A DNA stretch of 64,000 nucleotides from contig NC_068939.1 in assembly GCF_016801865.2 (NCBI RefSeq), positions 71,414,100 through 71,478,099 on the forward strand. Reading direction: 5' to 3'. Under the pieces are notes generated by a model, which was not told the DNA's origin, searched no databases, and saw only the letters and a list, made by a program, of their open reading frames with translations. Both the position numbers and the translations under genes were made by a program. Shown here piece by piece: positions 23,237 to 35,018 of the stretch. Source of the DNA: Culex pipiens pallens (taxonomy: Eukaryota; Arthropoda; Insecta; Diptera; Culicidae). The stretch's first letter is position 1, and every line of letters begins with the position of its first letter.

Positions 23237-23972
23237 AGAGGAGAAAATCGTGACGTAAGAAATGAACTCAAATCACGAATGTAGAGAATGAGACGAGGAT
23301 AGGCAATATTATGCAAAATTACATCTGCAATTGAATTATTCTTCGGCAAATGAGTGATACAAATTATATTTGGCCATTTAAAATGTTGGAGTCGAAATTT
23401 GATTGTGAGATGCAACGACGACGCACACAAAACGAGGACAACCTCGTGAGTGACCGTCCTAGTGTGTGTGCGTCGACCAGGTTGAGCTTGTCTGTCTGCG
23501 CAACGCGAAGCGCTGGCTATGAAAAGAGAGAGAGAGCGACAACGAAGACAACGAACGAAGTCATCGATTGCTGCGATGTATGCACGGCGGGCGCAAGTGA
23601 TGAGCGTCGGGTCGGTTACGCTCTAAAAACAAATAAAAAAACGAGAGAACCGTATGTGTGTGTACGCTCTTGAAATGATCCTGGAATGATCGGGGCCAGT
23701 TCTTCAGTCTGGTTTGGAAATTTGCAGTGGTTGGTCGTTTGACGACATTTGCAGTTCCCATCTTCAAGATGGCTGCACGAATAAAAAAAAATGGATTTGT
23801 TTACTACAACGAAGAGTTCATTTTGTGAGTGACTTTAACATTTTGGCCTAGTTTGACAGCTACATTGTCCGCAGTTTTCTGGGGGAGAGAAAAGGAGGCG
23901 AATATTTTATGAAAATCATACCTGTCAAAATTCCTAGCCTCAAAATTGTGTCGCGAGTTGCTTTTCTCCTCT
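23237..23972. mobile_element. MITE with AGAGGAGAAAA ends (copy 2, interrupted)
   Basis: It has the same ends and interior as 22567-22768, but between CTCAAATCAC (ending at about 23277) and AGTTCATTTTGTGAGTGAC (from about 23813) there is an extra stretch of about 535 bp of different composition. The interruption could be a secondary insertion. Its own ends are not clear. Confidence 0.65.
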
Positions 23973-24870
23973 ATTACTGGAACTTTTTAAAGCAACTTTG
24001 ATGTATCATGATACCAAAAATCTTATTTTCTAAGAATGAGTTTTTAGAATGTTGTCAAATTGCCTAGAAATTTATCGAGATTTTGGGTACGATTATTATA
24101 AGTTATTTTTTTTAATAAAGTTACTAAATTATTTACGTCTGTTGGTCGGTATGTCCACGCATCCTTCCAACCCTGTTGAAATGGGCTCGATTGGACGAAA
24201 ACTCGAGTAGTCCAAGCCAAATACAAAATTGATTAAAATGTATTATTCATGCTTGCAGTGCATGAAAAAGTTAACATCACTTGATTCTGGTTAACTTGTA
24301 TCAACTTGACATATAATTAAAATAATTAGTCTGTGCCAACAATGTAACCGATCTCGAGGGGTGTCACATTGTCATTGACATTTGCGAATAATCTCAACCC
24401 GATTCGTTTATAAAACATGCCTTCGAGATCTCATATAACACTGCCTAATGCTTAAGCACCGAGCCTCTGTCTTATGAGAACGTACATCAATTTGCGCGAG
24501 GTAAATATTTGCCAACAGTTCCATCACTCTCCGTCAACGATTTATTGAACGATCACTCTAATAAAGCATATTTGTAAGCCGCTCGGCATCATATCATCTG
24601 CCAACCAGCCTCCGCGAGTCGCCCGTGCTCACCACCACCAGGTATTTACCACTTAACTCAACGCGATTAACTTAATCGGCCGGTCGTGCCGCGGGAATGA
24701 CTTGCTCGCAGCTTCGAAAACACTACTTCTAGCACCTGGGCTGAGGATTTGCAGCTTTGCCTCACCTCGAGCTATTCGAAACGCGCATTGCTTCAGGCCG
24801 GGCCTGCACTTTTGATACTAATGAGCGATAATCACTCAAGAGAAGAAAAAGTTCTTTTCTCACCTGCCGA
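23973..24870. other. no gene recognised
   Basis: Nothing supportable beyond ordinary A+T-rich to balanced DNA. Confidence 0.35.
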
Positions 24871-25720
24871 CACTTGACTGTGCGGTATTCCGACTGGGCG
24901 GAAAGATTTTCGAGAGATATTTTACTCATTTCAATCACGTCGCGCCACACTCTTGACTGAGATGTAAACAAAAGTGACAGCGTGATTTGAAAGTGCGTGC
25001 CGCAAAGAGCGGATCTTGCTCGTGATGAGCGCGATAGCGCACTGGTACTCATTGCGAGCAATTTGGAGCTTTTTCCGATTTGAGTTTTGAAACTCAGTCG
25101 CCAGTAAAAGCTCTCGAGAGAGCTTAGTTTCACGTGGAGAGTGCACACGAGCCGATTATGCCCATAATGAGCACTGCAGCTCTTTTCGATTTGAGTTTTG
25201 TAACACTGTCAATGTGCTCTTCATCTATTTCCGCGAGCACCGACTGCTCCTGCTTCTTTGCTCGCGAGCATACTCATTAGGAGCATTCGTTTAGAGCTTG
25301 GCTCAGCGTGCAATGGGAGCTTACTACAAAAAAGGAGCACTCAAATCGAGCTCGGCATCTAATTGCTGTGGGTCTCGTGGCGCAGGGGTAGCGGCTTCGG
25401 CTGCCGATCCCGATGATGCTATGAGACGCGGGTTCGATTCCCGCCTTATCCACTGAGCTTCTATCGGATGGTGAAGTAAAACGTCGGTCCCGGTTTCTCC
25501 TGTCTCGTCAGAGGCGCTGGAGCAGAAATCCCACGTTAGAGGAAGGCCATGCCCCGGGGGGCGTAGTGCCAATAGTTTCATCTAATTGCTGCTCTCATTC
25601 GAGAGCACTTGTTGCGAATTCGCAAAAAAAAACCTGCTCCCTTTTAAGTGGCTCACGAGCAAATGCAAATTTCGCATCACTGACTTTGCTCAACTTCTAC
25701 ACTGCTCAAGCAAGCAAAAC
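24871..25720. repeat. GAGC/GCTC-rich region with internal repetition, host of a SINE
   Basis: The words GAGCA, TGCTC and GAGCTC recur many times. A longer phrase (CGATTTGAGTTTTG) occurs twice, at about 25077 and 25187. A 128-codon frame on the minus strand (24762-25148) has no recognisable domain. The SINE at 25369-25578 splits this region. It could be an older diverged repeat or a cluster of binding sites. Confidence 0.35.
25369..25578 (+). mobile_element. tRNA-derived SINE (full-looking copy)
   Basis: It is flanked by a perfect 13-bp direct repeat, CATCTAATTGCTG (25356-25368 and 25579-25591). The head contains an A box (TGGCGCAGGGGTAGCGG, from 25378) and a canonical B box (GGTTCGATTCC, 25431-25441). 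A non-tRNA body follows (TTCTATCGGATGG ... CCCACGTTAGAGG ... GCCCCGGGGGGCG), ending in CAATAGTTT. It is about 210 bp long. The head matches the element at 11766-11903. Structure and target duplication are those of a tRNA-derived SINE mobilised by LINE machinery. Confidence 0.88.
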
Positions 25721-26485
25721 ATCGCTAAAACAAGAATGAAGCCGTAAAACAGACCGAGAAACGTGGATCGATAATTGAATAATAATTATGATCGCGATTA
25801 TCGCGCTCCGCGGCCATTTCCTTGCGCTCGGATTCGCCGAGCTCAAAAGCAGAAAGAGCAGCAGGAAAGGGATCGTTCGGGCGCGCGCTCGCGAGGTGTT
25901 TGCTCAATTTGATTAATAATATGTTTCAAAAAGTTATTATATTTGCTGATGTTATCAGTTCCGCAGCGTTGAAAAATTCGCTGGAAAAAAGCGCGAGGGG
26001 GTACGGCGGCGACGACTCTATAAAAAGCCCTGTTTGCAGCTGCGACCGTGACAGGGATCGTGTGAGAAAATTGAGTTCATGAGAAAAATTAAATGTTGGG
26101 ACTTTCCGTATCGCCCTGCTTCGATCACTCGCCGGACCTCTGCGCGCTGAGCGGATCGTCGCACCGATTTTGCATACGCGAAAAGGTTAAGCCGCGAGAG
26201 GACTAGAATTTGCTTATATAGGAAATGCCATCGCGCAAAGCTCATATATCCAGGGGGCATTTCGTTTGAGCTGTTGAAACATATTGGTGTTGATGCAACT
26301 GGAGAAAAATGTTTGCTCGGAGATGGTGCCAGTGAAGGAAACGGAGCTAATCCAAGGGCGTTAATTAATCACGTTAATTTTAGACCCATTGAGTTCTCGG
26401 GATGACGAGTTAAAATCCTAGACATTAGAAAATAAATCATATTATTATATTAAATTTTATGTAAGATTTACAAGAAAAAAACCAG
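25721..26485. other. no gene recognised
   Basis: Balanced composition with CG-rich tracts (25800-25910, 26000-26160). Overlapping open frames on both strands carry no domain. Possibly regulatory, not demonstrable here. Confidence 0.35.
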
Positions 26486-28640
26486 AGCAATTCCTTTCCT
26501 ATGACCAAAAAAGTCATTTTGTGTCATTGGTTCACCCATACAAGTATTCATACAATTTCGCGATTTTCAAATTTTAATTTTTCCCTATTTCCCCCTTTTC
26601 CCTATGTCAAAAAAGTCATTTTATAACATTAATTTTGTATATTCAAGTCTCCATACAATTATCTCTAGAAGGGATTATCTGATCGATTTGGTATCTTCGG
26701 CAAAGTTGTAGGTTATTATTAGGACTTTTCGGAAGAAATAGGTACAGAAAATATAAAATTCCGATGTTTATATTTAACTTTTTACCAGTGAAAGTTAAAT
26801 TCCAAAAAAAGCAGTTAAGTAATTTTCGATTTTTTATACATATTTTAGGGTACTAAAAAGACATTTTATTAACCATAATGCGTGATGGTGCAAAATCTTG
26901 TTTAGGAGCAATGAATTTTTGAAAAATAATGTTTTTTTTGGAAAATAACGTAAATTTGGACAAAAAATGCCTCACAAAAAATTCGAATCGATATCTCGGA
27001 AAGTATTGGTCCGATTTCCAATGCTAAAAATTTAAACTTTTGTGAAATTGTCTGATCCATTCAATAAAAAAAAAATGTAAATCAAGCATAACTTAAAAAA
27101 AAAAGTCTAAAAATAGATAATTTTACTGATTTAATATTTTCGGACAAATCGTTTAAAAAATATCGTCAGTTGAAAATTACAGGCTGTTTAGGTGAAACTT
27201 AGAGTAATTCATTTTCAATGGTATTTCAGAAACAATTAGGCAGATTTTCAAAGTTCCAGAGAGAATATTGTCAGGCTCTTTTCACATTTTCAAAAAAATG
27301 TTTAAATAGAAGTGCGTTTTGTAAGAATCATTTTTTCAATTAAAAAACCTAAAAATAATGAAAATGTATACCTTAATCGGCACAGAGAAAAAAATCAATA
27401 ACTTGTATAGAAATTGATGCATTGTGCCATTGTTGAATATGAAAAAACTTGAAAACAGTCGTTTATTTTGAAAAAAATGTAAGGTACTACCGATTGCAAA
27501 TAATGCTTTAAAAACATGTTTTAATTTTTTTTATCCAGATTTTCGATATTTTCCAAAAAAAAAAACTCATATCTCATTAACCAGATTTTGCATCATCACG
27601 AACTGAAACTCAAAAGATGTCTCATATCAAAAACATATCAAAATTTCAAAAAATAAAAATATGCGAATTTTCGGAATTAACCTATTAGTCATAAAAATTA
27701 AATAATTAAATGTGATTTTTTCTCGTGTACTTTTAATTTCTGAAAATTCCTAATCATAAACTACAACTTTGCCGAAGACACCAGATCGATCAGAAAACAG
27801 AAATTATGATAAAGTGCACCGTTTCCAAGATGTGGGCAATTATTTAAACTACAGATTTGCAGATATCTATCTATATATATAAAAAATTTCGAAGGTTTTG
27901 TTCGAACGCGAATCAGTTCAATACGGAGCGTCGGATCGAGAAGATCTTTGTAGCGTTGGGTTCGTATAAGTTCAAGGAAGGTTCTTACGCCAAAAAATTA
28001 CAACTTTGGCCACTCTGGAACCGATTCCGGAAAATCTGCAGATTATATGGGAAAAATTACGTTAAATCAAGGCAGAACGAAGTTTGTCGGGTAAGGCTTG
28101 TTATTTTTAAAGAAAAATGTCCGAGAGTGACCATTTCTGAAAATATTTGTTGCGAAAAGTTCAGCAAATTTCCTTTAAAACTAAACATCTTTGAAATTTT
28201 TTGAGCTTTTCGAAATTTTTTGAAATTTTTGGCATGATATTGAATATTTGATCTTAATGAAATATTATTCTAGATTTCAAAAAAATGTGGGTAAGATTTC
28301 TATTTCTAAAAAAAAAACATAATATTTTCAAAAAATCATGACCCTGGGTTTTTCATCAAACAAAAAATCAAACAATTTCAAAATTTTAAAAATACAGGTT
28401 TCGGGAAATTGAAGTTTGATAAATAAAAAGTTAATTTTAAAACCTTAATTTTTTCCGCGTACTTCAAAGACACCAAATCGTTTAGAAAATTACTTTAAAA
28501 TATACAGATTTTCTAATATTTAAGTACAATTTTTGTATGAAGCGCTGCCAAATCCAATGACATGAAATGGCCTCCCCCAAAATTAGAGGCAATTAAAAAA
28601 TACAAAAAACATGAAAATGCACAAAATCGGCCCATGAGGT
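26486..28640. mobile_element. old, diverged foldback-family element (F3)
   Basis: The left part opens AGCAATTCCTTTCCTATGACC and contains TTGGTATCTTCGGCAAAGTTGTAGG. Inverted counterparts appear at 27755-27790 (ACAACTTTGCCGAAGACACC) and 28460-28580 (CAAAGACACCAAATCG, GCTGCCAAAT). These blocks are the hallmarks of foldbacks F1 and F2, but the symmetry is eroded and the interior is rearranged. No protein recognised. Confidence 0.5.
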
Positions 28641-30147
28641 TTAACCCGTAAAAAATATTTTTGAGGCACTTTGGCCACTAATGCGAAATTGTAAAAAATA
28701 ACAAAATTTGAAGGCCATGTGCTCAAAATATTAATCTACATGCCAGTGATGTATAAAATAATCGTATTAGTGGCCAATGTGCCTCAAAAGCCGACATTTA
28801 TCTTTTTACGGGTCAAATCCTATTTGAAATTCAAAGGCGAAGCGCCAGCTTCTGTTACGTTCAATAAAGCTCATATTTGGGATTTGTAAGCCCACCGAAA
28901 CAAGCCCCTGAATTCCCGCATCCTAGTACAAACCACTTTATAACTGGAACGATGAAATATTGATATTGATGATGATTCTTGAACCGTTTCGGTCCACGTA
29001 GACCAGCAGCATCCCACTAACAACTCTTCAATCTAATCAATTCCCACGGCTTCCGTGCAGCATCCCATAAAACCCTTCAAATCCTGCGCGGGTCAACCTT
29101 CGTCTGGCCACTAAAAGAAGCTGAAGAAAAAAGCCAATTTCACTTCCATAACACATCTCCAGCGCGCGCGACCATTTCGCAACCTTAAGAGGCCCCATCA
29201 TAATCGTTAAAATAAAGCCATAAATCTCGCCGCCATCATCTCACGTGGTGCAAGAGTGCATCAAATGTGACGGATGCAACGCAATAACTCTGCAGTGGAT
29301 AGAAGAAAAAACTTGTGAATTCATGGCACGTAACGCGCCACAGCCACTTTGGCTTCGAAGGGGTCGTGAATCAAATTCTAGATGGGGCATTTGCGAACCG
29401 AGCGGGGGGAACAAACTCATTTTGAGGCTGGTTGTTTGTTTTGAAGGTGTTATTTGTGAAGAAATATTGCAGATTAAATAGAAATTTTACACTTGGTCTA
29501 ATCAATATCAATATAATGACATCCATGAAAAAAAAGATTCATGGAAGCATGAAATATATTCACGATGACATGAATTTTATTCACAATAACATAAGATTAT
29601 TTTTTCATTAAAAGTGACATTAATGGGTGTAAGCAATAAACGTTATTCGTTACGTATGCTGCGTTACCTGTTGTTAAAGTTTCTTGGTTTTGAAATACAG
29701 TTAAACCTCGCATAGTGCGCAGGCGTTACGCTTTGTATTTCGTCGATTACTCGAAAACGACTTAAATTTTTTGCAATCTTTCTGAAGCTTATTGTAGATT
29801 GGAACAAGACGAAGAAATTGCTTCAAATAGATTGCAAAAATATTATGTCGTATAGTGAAATCTCGGCTAGTGCGCAGGCGTTACGCTTTGTATTCCGTCG
29901 ATTTCTGCGAATTAACAGAACATTTTAGCAATCTTTTACGAGCATTTTGTTCATCGTGAGTCAATCTACAAATCGCTTTCAAGAAATGCAAAAAATATTG
30001 TGTTGTTTTTGTGTGAATTTGACAAGATTCAAAACGTTCTGCTTGCGTTTGTTCAAGGTTCAAATATTCACGGTCAATATTCACGGTGCAAAAGTACATT
30101 CCCATGTAGCAAAGCGAAACTCGGCTATCTCCCAAGGTCTTTGAGAC
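28641..30147. other. no gene recognised
   Basis: A short duplication is visible: CGCAGGCGTTACGCTTTGTATT occurs at about 29717 and again at about 29873 in direct orientation. The remainder, including the G+C-richer part near 28980-29440, shows nothing I can call. Confidence 0.4.
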
Positions 30148-30155
30148 CTCTTCAG

Positions 30156-32082
30156 AGCAATTCTCTACAAAACCGGCCGATTTCGACCATTTTTATTTTT
30201 TGTATTTTTTGATTTGGCTCAAACTTTGTGGGGGCCTTCCCTATGACCAAAGAAGCCATTTTGCATCATTAGTTTGTCCATATAAATTTCCATACAAATT
30301 TGGCAGCTGTTCATACAAAAATGGTACGTATATATTCGAAAATCTGTAACTTTTGAAGGAATTTTTTGATCAATTTGGTGTCTTCGGCAAAGTTGTAGGT
30401 ATTGTTAAGGACTATTTAGAAAAAAATAGGTACACGGAAAAAAAAATTTCCCGATTTTTTTATTAACTTTTTTTTCACAAAAACTCAAATTCCCAAAATA
30501 CGTATTTTTTGATTTTCGAGATTTTTTGATATGTTTTAGGGGACAAAAATCCGCAACTTTTGAGCTATAGAGAAACATGGTCAAAAAATCTGCCGCCGAG
30601 TTATGATTTTTTGAAAAACTGGTGATTTTTGGAAAAATCGAAATTTCATACATAAAATTTTTTTGACCTCATTTTTTAATGCAAAATTGAATTTGCAATC
30701 GAAAAGTACAGATTTTTTGATAAAGGGCTCCGTTTTCAAGATATAGCCACCGAAAGTTTGATTTTAGCGAAATATTTGCAGTTTTTTCAATTTTTAAAAA
30801 TAGTGACCATGAGTGACCATTTCTAAAAATATTTTTTTTGAAAAGTTCAGAAAATTTGCTATAAAATTGTCTAAGAGACATTGACGATTGGACATCGGGT
30901 TGCTGAGATACAGCGGCTTAAAGAAAAAGAAACACGAAAATTGAAGTTTTCTAAGTCTCACCCAAACAGCCCACCATTTTCTAATGACGATATCTCAGCA
31001 ATTAATGGTCCGATTTTCAATGTTAATACATGAAACATTCGTAAAATTTTCCGATCTTTTCGAAAAAAATATTTTGAAAAAAATTAAATCAAGATTAACA
31101 TTTTAAAAGGGCCAAACTTTGAATATTATGCCCATTAAAAATGCTAGTATTGATTTAATTTTTTTCAAAATATTTTTTTTGAAAAGATCGGAAAATTTTA
31201 CGAATGTTTCATGTATTAACATTGAAAATCGGACCATTAATTGCTGAGATATCGTCATTAGAAAATGGTGGGCTGTTTGGGTGGGACTTAGAAAACTTCA
31301 ATTTTCGTGTTTCTTTTTCTTTAAGCCGCTGTATCTCAGCAACCCGATGTCCAATCGTCAATGTCTCTTAGACAATTTTATAGCAAATTTTCTGAACTTT
31401 TCAAAAAAAATATTTTTAGAAATGGTCACTCATGGTCACTATTTTTAAAAATTGAAAAATTGCAAATATTTCGCTGAAATCAAACTTTCGGTGGCTATAT
31501 CTTGAAAACGGAGCCCTTTATCAAAAAATCTGTGAAGTACTTTTCGATTGCAAATTCAATTTTGCATTAAAAAATGAGGTCAAAAAATTTTTATGTATGA
31601 AATTTCGATTTTTTCCAAAAATCACCAGTTTTTCAAAAAATCATAACTCGGCGGCAGATTTTTTGACCATGTTTCTCTATAGCTCAAAAGTTGCGGATTT
31701 TTGTCCCCTAAAACATATCAAAAAATCTCGAAAATCAAAAAATACGTATTTTGGGAATTTGAGTTTTTGTGAAAAAAAAGTTAATAAAAAAATCGGGAAA
31801 TTTTTTTTTCCGTGTACCTATTTTTTTCTAAATAGTCCTTAACAATACCTACAACTTTGCCGAAGACACCAAATTGATCAAAAAATTCCTTCAAAAGTTA
31901 CAGATTTTCGAATATATACGTATCATTTTTGTATGAACAGCTGCCAAATTTGTATGGAAATTTATATGGACAAACTAATGATGCAAAATGGCTTCTTTGG
32001 TCATAGGGAAGGCCCCCACAAAGTTTGAGCCAAATCAAAAAATACAAATAAAATCCAATTCCGGTTTTGGTAGAGAATTGCT
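30156..32082. mobile_element. 1.93-kb nearly perfect foldback element (F2)
   Basis: The ends are AGCAATTCTCTACAAAACCG and its reverse complement. Almost the whole length is self-complementary around a turn near 31115. Arm landmarks include GCCTTCCCTATGACC, CAAATTTGGCAGCTG, GGTGTCTTCGGCAAAGTTGT and GTTGCTGAGATACAGCGGC. It is flanked by CTTCAG at 30150-30155 and 32083-32088, extendable to CTCTTCAG because the TIR itself ends in CT. That fits a 6-8-bp target duplication. The high arm identity suggests recent formation or conversion. It ends about 60 bp before the KLF exon. No coding capacity. Confidence 0.85.
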
Positions 32083-32143
32083 CTTCAGCATTTTGTTTAC
32101 CTAACTAATATTTGACCTTTCTCCCTATCTCTCTCCCTCGCAG

Positions 32144-32331
32144 GTGAAAAGCCGTACACCTGCCAGTGGCCCGAGTGCGAGTGGCGTTTCGCGCGGTCCG
32201 ACGAGCTGACGAGGCACTACCGCAAGCACACCGGTGCGAAACCCTTCAAGTGCATCGTCTGCGAGCGCAGCTTCGCCCGGAGTGACCACCTGGCGCTGCA
32301 CATGAAGCGACATCTACCAAAAAATAAGTGA
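32144..32331 (+). CDS. luna: Kruppel-like factor 6/7 type transcription factor, terminal coding exon
   Basis: This exon encodes the last two C2H2 zinc fingers of a KLF protein, a nuclear DNA-binding transcription factor that recognises GC/GT boxes. The translation opens at the linker Gly-Glu-Lys-Pro-Tyr. The first finger has Cys-X4-Cys then WRFARSDELTRHYRKH. The second begins GAKPFKC, has Cys-X2-Cys, then FARSDHLALHMKRH, and the protein ends LPKNK. The GAKPFKC linker is typical of the KLF6/KLF7 group rather than KLF2/4/5, hence the fly name luna (family knowledge). A polypyrimidine tract and CAG acceptor (32141-32143) precede a phase-1 start, with the first base of the Gly codon in the upstream exon. 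The upstream exon, with finger 1 and the regulatory part, is not in the window. The foldback F2 ends about 60 bp upstream, close to the branch-point area. Confidence 0.88.
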
Positions 32332-34215
32332 AGAACGCCCCCGCGGTCGTTGGGCGGAAACGCAGCAAATCTAGAGCAATTCAACTATCTCTGCTAGAGT
32401 TAAGCCTTTTGAAGGACGTTTTACGCATGTATTTCTAAGGTTCGGTGTTCCAGTTCCAGAATGTGTGTGCGCGCACCCCTCTTAAAACACGACTTCCGAA
32501 GATTTTTGGTTCCCACACGAACGAAATCGAAACCCAAACACAAAGCTTAGACGCTATTGCCACACAAGCCGTACTGCCGGAGATCTCTCCAGAGCAAATA
32601 TTGACACTGACAAAGAAATCAAACGAAGGCTTCTACACCTATTTGAAAAAAAAACTACTGATCAAATCTACCCCTCGAAAAACCTATTGATGAAGGGGTT
32701 GATGGACCTATTTTGTACCTAAGATAGCGTGACTTCTTCTAACTTACAAATTTCGTCATTTTTCCATACACATCAGACGATAAAAACACTTTGTTTTGGT
32801 GCTGCCATCTAATTATTGAAACAAGCACTAACGAGCATTGCATGCAAGATTGCTTACAAGTCAAAGGATGGTGAATAAACTACGCACTACATTTTTCAGG
32901 TCATCGATAGGCGCATCAACCCTATACATCAAACATTTCACTGCCGGTTGCGTGCGACCAAATCTATCACTTTGCTTGTTTGTTTCTCACCGCCTTTACG
33001 CTCAATTCGAAGTGGACTCACAAAAAAAATCAATAAAAATTTCACTGAATTGAAGCAGCTACTAAAATTTCTATCACCCCAGTACAAACCCCACAAACTA
33101 ATATGAAAAATTCGAACAGTAAATCGATCTCAATGGAAATTAAAGCCTACATCAAACTCCTCGAAAAACAATCCTCAAAAACTATTTTCCCCATCAAAAC
33201 CTACGCTCTCTTTCCCTCTATATAAATAAACAACCTAGTTTACACCGAATATTGAGTGTAGCAAAATTTGCTAAATGTTACCACATAAACTACGCACAAT
33301 CACACAAAATCACACAAACTAAATAAAAGTCGAACTTGGACGCAACTTGTAAATGTTACTTTTAAGGCAGCAGCGCATCTTATTTAAGTACAACCCTTTT
33401 TCCACAGCTGAATGTCGTGTTCTTTAGTTGCCATTATCATGTAAGATTTGAAACAAAAAAAAACTGTATTTGCACAAAAAAGTATTTCTAAATGTACAGT
33501 TTTCCTTTATCGAAGTAAAAATATTTTCCGTACTCCTAGGTTAAGTGAGCTTTTATTTGTGTTACTTAGGGACCATCCATAAACCACGTGGACACTTTTA
33601 GGCGGGGGGGGGGGCGGTACGGCGATTGTCCACGATCCATACAAAAAAGTTTTTTTGTATGGACAATTGTCCTCGAGGGGGGGTTATACATTTCCAACAA
33701 AGTGTCCACGTAGTTTATGGATGGTCCCTTATCTGTTTTCATACTTTTATCTCCATCTCTACCCTTTAAACTCGTTTTGTTGTACTTTAAACTCGTATTC
33801 AATAGTTTAGTTTATATTTTTCCTAGTGAAAAAAAGACACACACAAACAAACACCTATCGCGATCCGTACTTATGTGTAATTTATTGAACGTGATTGAGA
33901 GGCACTCTTTCATCAATCTGTATGTGTAAGAACCATTTTGTGGAAATTGAACTTTCATCACACGTCGTATATAAACTAGGATATAAAAAAAATCGTACTC
34001 TTTTTTCGAAGACTCTTAATGTGTACAGTGACTACCACCATATTTTTTTGTGAGCAAAAACTATTTTACCCGTGTAAGTAAAAACTCCTGTCGAGCAGTG
34101 CGACAACTGTGTGTTGAAAATATATCAATGTTTTGAAATGAAGAATGGGAAATTTGTATCGGAATAGACTGAAAGAAAAATGTCAACTTCAAAACTGCGA
34201 AAATAAAGAAAATAA
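32332..34215 (+). other. probable 3' UTR and downstream region of the KLF gene
   Basis: No further exon is expected after the stop at 32331. Poly(A) signals AATAAA occur at 33225-33230, 33322-33327 and 34202-34207, so the transcript could end near 33.25, 33.35 or 34.22 kb. If the last is used, the MITE at 33569-33728 lies within the UTR. Open frames here carry no domain. Confidence 0.5.
33569..33728. mobile_element. 160-bp MITE, TTA target duplication (copy 1)
   Basis: GGGACCATCCATAAACCACG pairs with its near-reverse complement at the right end (GTTTATGGATGGTCCC). TTA is duplicated at 33566-33568 and 33729-33731. Long G runs lie inside. A second copy at 59236-59364 has the same ends and the same TTA. 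A 3-bp TWA duplication suggests mobilisation by a PIF/Harbinger-type transposase (inference). Confidence 0.85.
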
Positions 34216-34618
34216 TGTTGTACTTTGTTTTTGCTTTCCCTTATGAATTTGTTTATTTCTGTATTTTCCTCTTCCCCTTTCCATCATTGGTCTACAATAA
34301 CAAAGTTTATGTTGTTTAATCTTTTTTTAGTTGTTAAATCACTTGACATTTGGAAAAATCTGCCAAAGTCCTCAAAAGTTGACCATTCCCAAACACAGTC
34401 CATACTCGATTATCCGAATGTTTGTATAAGATTTCGGATAATCGAATCATGAACAAAAAAAACGTATTTTTTATTTTATTACTTCAAACATCAAATTCGA
34501 GTTCTGCGACCCCATTTCTGTCAAATTTGCATGGTTGATTGACGATTAAATTATAATGAATTTTCTCAATTCTTCATTGCTGCTATTTTGCGCGCCATGT
34601 TGGATTTAAATAAAACTA
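34216..34618. other. no gene recognised
   Basis: A+T-rich. A short near-palindrome is visible around 34408-34445 (TCGATTATCCGAAT ... TTCGGATAATCGAA). Nothing else supportable. Confidence 0.4.
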
Positions 34619-34862
34619 CTTTTACCAACAATGGGTAATATGAGTGGTTTGGGCACAAATTGCAGCTAGATCCTGATTTAAAAAGAACACAAATTTAACT
34701 TAAGTGCTCATAGCTTGAGACCGGGTTGCCATATCTTTAATGAGTTGGTCTCGTTGGAATGGTCTTTTGATTACCTAACCAACGATGGGCTGGATGATGG
34801 ATCCGGACATCGTTAACATACATTTAAGTGCGATCTGGCTTCAAAAACGTACATAAAATCAG
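34619..34862 (+). mobile_element. truncated copy of the ~165-bp array element (S3)
   Basis: It begins inside the 5' part of the family (TTTACCAACAATGGGTAATA) and runs through one and a half units (GGGTTGCCATATC, GGATCCGGACATCG, CTTCAAAAACGTACAT) before matching stops. Both ends of the full element are missing. Confidence 0.75.
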
Positions 34863-35018
34863 TCTGACTTATGCGACCCCACATTTGACTTGAATAGAGC
34901 TATCTACGTGCAAATTTCTAGATAACAGTTAACTATTTAACAAACTCCGCAGTGGTGGGAGGTCAGCTATTGTTTTATACCTAAAATTTTGTATTTTGTA
35001 GCTGGAAGCTTGTGTACC

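Noticed and set aside
24762..25148. 128-codon minus-strand frame
   Set aside because: Lies in a GAGC-rich internally repetitive region, no recognisable domain, no gene context.
25369..25445. Functional tRNA gene
   Set aside because: A and B boxes are good, but the tRNA-like head runs into a SINE body and the whole is flanked by a target duplication.
26019..26027. TATA box (TATAAAAAG) of a hidden promoter
   Set aside because: A single word in A+T-rich DNA; no transcribed unit, initiator or downstream exon could be recognised.
27870..27890. Helitron-like start at a TATCTATCTATATATATAAAA run
   Set aside because: Only a simple-sequence run; no matching 3' end was found.
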